A stretch of 64,000 nt of DNA from Ectocarpus siliculosus. Taxonomy: Eukaryota; Sar; Phaeophyceae; Ectocarpales; Ectocarpaceae. The stretch spans positions 1,058,260-1,122,259 of the forward strand of contig FN649746.1 in NCBI GenBank assembly GCA_000310025.1, written 5' to 3'. This document shows, in pieces, positions 58,701-64,000 of the stretch (positions are counted from its first letter, which is position 1; each line of letters opens with the position of its first letter). The notes beneath the pieces were generated by a model. The model made no database searches. It was given only the letters and a program-made list of their open reading frames with translations, and was not told the origin of the DNA. The position numbers and the translations under genes were made by a program.

Positions 58701-60904
58701 CTTTCATCCCCAAACTTGGTCTGGCCCGCAGCAACGCAGCAACCGAGAACACCGAGACACAAGCCTCGGTTTGGGCGAGGGTCGTTGCCGTAAGTTACGA
58801 GCGCACAACAGAGGGGTGGATTCGTCCCGTTTGTGTGGGGCAGGCCCCCGTTTCTCCAAACCCAGCAGCACACGCAATATTATTCGTCTGTGACAATGCT
58901 ACACCCCTATATACCTTGCCTGGATACCGGCGTCACGAAATTATTGCTACCACACACGTCAAACGTTCATTCGAAACACTTCGTTAGGTTGCGTAGCGAG
59001 GCACACCTCACCGAAAGGAAGCTTAAACAGATCCGTTACAGGCCTTGAAACCCTCCGCTTCCCCTGTGGTTATGCTCAATTTGGGTGCTCACCATACAAG
59101 TGGTCTGCACACTTTTGCCATGCATCAATATTCGCCGACAAACTTCCTACCATCCAAACGCTAAGAAACATAGAACTAATGTCCCCCTCCGACGTTCACA
59201 GACCGATGATGCCCCTTCTTGCCTGGGGAGTGATGACAGCTCGATTTGTATCATTTTTGGTGGCCTCATTTGGCCGAGCGTTCCCCGAAGCGTTTTCGGC
59301 GAGCTTTCCGCGAATATTCGCCCTTGTGGTTTGGCCTCGGGATCTCTCAGAAGGGGTGCGCCTTACGGGCTTGCCTCCTCCCATCTGCTCTTGGTCGGGG
59401 ATGTCGTCGTATACGACCGAACAAAGTGCCGAGAAAGTTTCAGGGTTTCCGCGAAGAGTGCATAGACTTTAGCACTGCCAGCTTGGGAAGTCGTGCGTTG
59501 TCTTTAGCGTGGAGGAAGTCGTGCGTTTGTTTCGTGTCTTGGTCGCCGGAGAGCGCACAACGACAGAGGGTACGGGATTCATGGGAAGCACAGCGATCTC
59601 CAGGCGAGGAGAAGGACAACCAGCGATCTGCATCGTACCGGTTTAGGGAAACAGTGAGAGTTGCATCTTATCTACGGAGTGGCGGCTGGGGCGAGGGGCA
59701 GACAGAAAGACCGGGTCCACATGCGTGATTACCCCTCCATAGTCCGGATGCGTATGTTATAATATGTTACCGTCGCAACCATTCTGGGCTCGAGTCTTCA
59801 CCTTCCGGTTTAGTAAGTTTGTACCACCAGCCGGGGCCACACAGGAGGAAGGGCAACACCGGGGTTCCGTACTTATTCACCTTCCCCCCTGGGGTCCTTG
59901 CCTTAAATTTTGAACACGAGAGAAAGCTTTAGTAGTTTCTCCCCTCCTTTTTATGTTTACTGACGACAACGTGCTGTCCACCTCTACTGTAGAATGCGAA
60001 TGATTCACTTGACAACGATGCGAACCCGCAATCTACAGAGTCAAGGAGATGCGAAGGTACCAGCTGAACCGCCGGAGGGGGCTGTGCCCCGGGTCCTTAG
60101 TGCGAAGCAACGTGGGTTCGTGTCGGGATCTCACTGCGTGCGGTAGCCCCCGCCTGACTTCCACAATGCTGCTTTGGCCGGAAGATCTGGGATACAACGG
60201 CCGGTGGTGGCACCTACGTGCTACTGCGATGCGCTGCTGCGGGGACCGCCTTCGCGCGATCAATACTTTGTGAGGAAATAGAGCAGAGAGGGGTGACGCA
60301 GACCCTGTTCCCTAACCCTAACCATATCCCAACTTCCCCGATTGTATGCTTTATTGTATGCTTTATCCATGATGTTTGCTAAATACAAAAAACCTGCGAA
60401 AGGTACTGTTCTGCGGGGTAGGGCTGGCAGGGACGACTGAACGGGGCTCTCCATACTTTCAGACAGCGTATCTCTCACGACACGGTAAGCGAAAGACTAA
60501 TGACGCAATTGGTGCCTGGTGGGAAAAACCAATCGAGGAAAACCACGCGCCACGTAAGGTGTTTCGCCCTCGGATCAAATCCTAGCCTACTAGACGGACA
60601 AAGGGCACGGAGCCGTGCACGACAAAGATGCCATACGAGAACCCACCAACGACGAGGGAAGCAAGGGGGAGGAGGAGGGTGAAGGGGTGTGGCCGATGAA
60701 GTCGTACAAGCTGCCAGTCCTGGCTGCCAACAGCTTCTGCCGTTCCATGGCTTCCCGTTTCGACTTGAGTCTTCGCGGCTCGGCGGTGAGGTGGTGTGCC
60801 ACAGCTCGCGATCTCGCCAAGTCGTTTGTACGGCAGGGTGTGCCATCTCGTCCCGGCAACGGCTGAGACCTCGCCGGGGTAATCGCAGCACTTCGGTCAA
60901 CCAT
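37526..60904 (-). CDS. Giant LRR / EF-hand modular protein
   Basis: Minus-strand gene of at least 32 exons. The phase-consistent core is 57598-57453, 56733-56566, 56366-56259, 56016-55812, 55404-55292, 55031-54919, 54432-54363, 53629-53501, 52332-52183, 51786-51677, 51300-51121, 50821-50707, 50018-49813, 49366-49318, 48424-48226, 47810-47453, 46736-46599, 46092-45936, 45704-45603, 44528-44373, 43484-43305, 42934-42794, 42550-42267, 41882-41789, 41520-41334, 41028-40891, 40608-40487, 40239-40063, 39805-39710, 39653-39531, 39312-39196 (1543 codons). Order: basic/Ala-rich helix region, about eight LRRs, a repeated module, EF-hands, more modules, C-terminal exon near 37729-37526. N-terminus (60904, and exons near 58.7-57.9 kb) and the piece between 39196 and 37729 are uncertain. 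No enzyme motif seen; probably a calcium-responsive scaffold (inference). Confidence 0.8.
39196..40239 (-). CDS. C-terminal conserved exons of the LRR/EF-hand protein
   Basis: Four in-phase exons with strongly protein-like sequence. 40239-40063 has PQYVQDYKLALSKLCELKV, a predicted helix. 39805-39710 has HPSLLEFVPTDCCN. 39653-39531 has FFPRCDFLRVIVATTLFGR then LVDLEDTDLILDEF. 39312-39196 has DEFLWRIGPLNVYNPKKPD then YDLDLAHRDDREVCK. The last begins the third copy of the repeated module. I know no named domain for this block. Confidence 0.8.
43305..44528 (-). CDS. Second copy of the NP-G-Y-LD module (two exons)
   Basis: Exon 44528-44373 carries GNPTGSYCLDMSD and LIAAKRLAMINHAEKG. Exon 43484-43305 carries GYWNNFRNETFNG and GRGMEGRWFVNNPPKG KVRLDYVS. 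Both are phase 0. The equivalent pair in the first module is 50821-50707 (YELDMSKPYDYMVARMLL) and 50018-49813 (NNFQPSESFGEKILG). The donor after 43305 reads CAG|GCAAGA, another GC donor if the join to 42934 is right. Confidence 0.75.
46380..46530 (+). repeat. Dispersed poly(C)-ended repeat A1
   Basis: The best-preserved A1 copy: GGCAAAGTAGGAAGGATCGA, TCCTCTCGAGGACGCGTGGT, TAACCGCTAAGGCATGCA, ATAAGAGTACG and C runs. It is inserted in an intron just downstream of the second EF-hand exon. Confidence 0.8.
46599..47810 (-). CDS. EF-hand pair exons
   Basis: Exon 47810-47453 ends with MAKHVFHLLFLEV followed by the 12-residue loop DLDRSGCIDNKE and FGEMLLQLGKNIG. Exon 46736-46599 begins with the loop DIDRSNTIEADE and FVDFMTHEFL. 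Both loops have Asp at 1, 3, Ser/Asn at 5 or nearby, Ile at 8 and Glu at 12, as in calcium-binding canonical EF-hands. The junction is phase 2 and places the loops about 40 residues apart, the spacing of a paired EF-hand domain. Confidence 0.9.
51121..55404 (-). CDS. Leucine-rich repeat exons
   Basis: Seven exons each encode one or two LRRs of ribonuclease-inhibitor type: LASLNLRENRLTD (55404-55292), LTSLDLSCNKID (55031-54919), LQRLSLSNADVD (54432-54363), VKALDLSHNMIG (53629-53501), LWSLDLSWNSV and LTELNVAHNSLAD (52332-52183), LRLLDISFNNMRP (51786-51677), LDHLMMSHNNVG (51300-51121). The Leu-x-x-Leu-x-Leu-x-x-Asn pattern is complete in most. One LRR per exon suggests growth by exon duplication. 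The exon at 52332 starts about 40 bp from an inserted A2 repeat, and the one at 51300 lies 70 bp from an assembly gap. Confidence 0.88.
51345..51370. repeat. Long G run at gap edge
   Basis: About 20 consecutive G before the N gap. With the A2 copy on the other side, the gap probably marks a collapsed poly(G/C) tract. Confidence 0.7.
51371..51470. other. Assembly gap (100 N)
   Basis: Exactly 100 N; placeholder length. It falls in the intron between exons 51786-51677 and 51300-51121. Confidence 0.98.
51500..51612 (-). repeat. A2 repeat, reverse
   Basis: A G run, then TACTCATGGTCGTGCATGC, CGTTAGACCATTGACCGCGC and GGTTCTCACCGGGG. It ends in a second G run. Confidence 0.8.
52372..52492 (-). repeat. 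A2 repeat, reverse, next to an LRR exon
   Basis: A G run, TACTCATAGTCGTGCATGCC, GACGGAGCACGCCGGGTTCT and ACCGGACCAGGCT. The match to 5395-5520 is nearly exact, including the flanking GGACCAGGCT, so these two are the youngest pair in the window. Confidence 0.85.
53195..53455 (+). repeat. Tandem duplication of about 115-130 bp in an LRR-gene intron
   Basis: CACTGGAACAAATGGTTCAG at about 53203 and CACTGGAGCAAATGGTTCTG at about 53314 head two units. Each has GCTAAGCA, a GGCGCGG.. block, and ends GTTGGGATTGC or ATCGGGATTGC. Confidence 0.7.
57867..58489 (-). CDS. Putative N-terminal exons of the LRR/EF-hand gene
   Basis: The 58489-58429 and 58404-58318 segments have good splice sites, and a Ser/Asp-rich exon ends at 57867 (DFDPLDEYLSSSSSAYSSGD then MKPPRSKAS). 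The last joins the next exon in phase (57867 to 57598, phase 1). For the first two, two frames are possible and I cannot fix the phase chain, so exact residues remain open. Confidence 0.5.
58615..58790 (-). CDS. Protein-like stretch interrupted by an in-frame TGA
   Basis: One minus-strand frame reads SVFSVAALLRARPSLG, then KDELFSTEEVMVCLRKQHR, a TGA (58647-58645), then AKQELKERRQ before a GT at 58614. The helical character continues across the stop, suggesting a disrupted exon, a sequencing error, or that the real product uses another frame. Confidence 0.35.
60310..60323 (+). repeat. Short telomere-like CCCTAACCCTAACC
   Basis: Two and a third units of the complement of TTAGGG, in an intron or 5' region of the LRR/EF-hand gene. 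It may be chance or a repaired break. Confidence 0.4.
60610..60904 (-). CDS. Probable first exon of the LRR/EF-hand gene
   Basis: Opens at ATG 60904 and includes a charged helix (RRLKSKREAMERQKLLAARTG) followed by LYDFIGHTPSPSSS. A strong donor (TTG|GTGGGT) occurs in frame near 60656. It is assigned to the LRR/EF-hand gene by strand and position only. Confidence 0.45.
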
Positions 60905-62219
60905 CACGCCGCCACCGCTGTCGACAAAAGGGGATGATAAGATCGGCATATTTGAGACATTTGGTGCATTCAGTGCTACAATCAAATGTATGTAGGGCTT
61001 GGTAGGTTGCAAGGCGTCACCTCAGTAAATCTCGCAGAGTTACATGTTGTTAAGCATAGCATAACTACCCACATTCGCAGGTCGCCCTCATATCCAAACC
61101 GTCCCACGAACGCGACGCACAATCGGGTTGGTGTCGCTACAATGTATCAGACCCATGCGGCGGCATGTGCCTACAAACACGAATTGTTTTGTCACCTGAG
61201 CGCTCGATTTCCGCAGGGAGTCCGACACTGGTGTGCATTTGGCCCTCGTTCAGCCATACCAGTATTTTGTTGGGAATTGAAGGCGCTACGAGACTCGGGC
61301 ATTCAATCATGTTGTCTTAATCTACATCCGCATAAAACTAGATGCTACGAGAGAACCTCAATGCAGTTCTTTGAGAGAAGGATCGCTTGTTGCAGTCCGA
61401 ATAACCTACGGTACCTTGTGCTGCGGTGCAGGTGGGTGTTTCCGGTCAGAACGGTCGTAGCAGAGCAGAAGCTCAAAATACTCACCGTGTAAGGGACATA
61501 TCGTGGTAGGGGTAAAACGGTCAACCGTAAGCTCTCCTCCTTTGTTGACGCCGTGACGCCGCCAGGAATCCTATATAGTGTACCTGGTCTGTACCGCTGG
61601 ACTGCTGTCGACAACTACGGCACATCCACAAACCTCTATGAAGTGCAAGGGGAGGGAAGGCGGGGGCACCTATTGTCAGACGGACAAAGTTTGAGAGGTA
61701 ATGTCCGCTGCCCTCGTATGACTGCTTCACTCCGTACCTCACGTGAGCACAACTGCATGCAAGCTCGATCACGCTTCACCGCGGGCACCTCGCTTCCTGG
61801 CCTGCAGAGTGTGTTGTGGGCTCTCTTGCGGATGCACACTTTTAATAGTGCTGCCACACAAAGCACATAGCACTGGTTTATGCAGATCCAGGGGGGATGG
61901 ACGGGGTGTTTGTTAATACAGAGCGAGAGAGGCAGGGGGATTGGTCCCAGCGCCGCGCGCAGAGCTCAGACGAGGTTGTGCGGTGCGATTTTATGATTTT
62001 ATGTGAACCTCCTCTGCGAAACGTGACAAGTGACGGTAGAACCCGCCGCATATCACGGGTACCAAGTGCATCTACGATTCTGAATGCGCGGAGCCCCCAC
62101 TGCTGCCGAACAGCACACACACACAGCACACGCTCTCTCCTTGCTTCTTGCCCTTGAGTCCCACGCCTACACCTTCAGACGTACGTGTGGTGTGTGTGTG
62201 CTTAGCACCGAGTGAGACA
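60905..62219. promoter_or_regulatory. Divergent intergenic region between LRR/EF-hand and SufS genes
   Basis: The presumed start codons at 60904 (-) and 62220 (+) face away from each other, so this 1.3 kb should hold both promoters (inference). I see no TATA-like box at a convincing distance; AC/TG dinucleotide tracts occur at 62105-62130 and 62188-62200. No gene or repeat element is recognisable inside. Confidence 0.4.
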
Positions 62220-63715
<1,496 letters not shown>

Positions 63716-64000
63716 ACCACGCGTCCTCGGGAGGACGCAGCAAGACCAATGGCCAGTCGTTCCCTCCTACGTTTTCCAACGGCGGCTCAAACATTTTCCC
63801 CCTATCCTATCTATCTTATCGTGTAATTTTAGCCGCACAGCAGAAGCACCAGTTGGCCGTTGAATGCTCCGTCCTCCATTGAATGCTCCGTCCTCTCGAG
63901 GACGCGTGGTCAATGGTCTAACCGCTAAGGCATGCACAACATAAAAGTACGCCCCCCCCCGCCCCCTGTCAAAACTCGAAGGTGGGCGCGTTCGTGAACG

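Overview
This is a eukaryotic nuclear window, most likely from a brown alga or a close stramenopile relative (inference). The genes are cut into many short GC-rich exons by introns of about 0.1 to 3 kb. They alternate strands (+ - + - +), a layout described for the Ectocarpus genome. The cysteine desulfurase carries a heterokont-type plastid presequence, and the sulfotransferase and fucosyltransferase-like genes suit a lineage that makes sulfated fucans. Two 100-N scaffold gaps (27599-27698, 51371-51470) and a garbled first 0.5 kb show this is draft assembly.

Layout. (1) 941-9874, +: C-terminal 817 codons of a WDR26/GID7-type WD40 protein, 5' end outside the window. (2) 18040-14402, -: four-exon secretory-pathway fucosyltransferase-like protein of 507 aa. 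(3) 28706-35812, +: seven-exon sulfotransferase of 300 aa with a signal peptide. (4) 60904-37526, -: very large multi-exon protein with leucine-rich repeats, two EF-hands and a module used three times; 31 consecutive exons (57598-39196) join in phase to give 1543 codons. (5) 62220 onward, +: first two exons of a plastid SufS-type cysteine desulfurase running off the right edge. Exons were found by reading frames, splice sites and intron phase; every junction in genes 1, 2, 3 and 5 and in the 31-exon core of gene 4 is phase-consistent.

The spaces between genes and the long introns are repeat-rich. They hold a tRNA-derived SINE family, a second family ending in (CAA)n that shares its 3' tail, a family ending in a variable poly(C) run, TIR and foldback elements, minisatellites and microsatellites. 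The most unusual general feature is that tandem duplications of roughly 65-205 bp repeatedly cover splice junctions, leaving decayed pseudo-exons or duplicate splice sites in three different genes. At least four introns appear to be of GC-AG type.

Functionally the genes are not an operon. The secretory fucosyltransferase-like and sulfotransferase genes could both act in cell-wall polysaccharide synthesis (inference). WDR26/GID7 belongs to an E3 ubiquitin ligase, SufS to plastid Fe-S assembly, and the LRR/EF-hand protein has no function I can assign.
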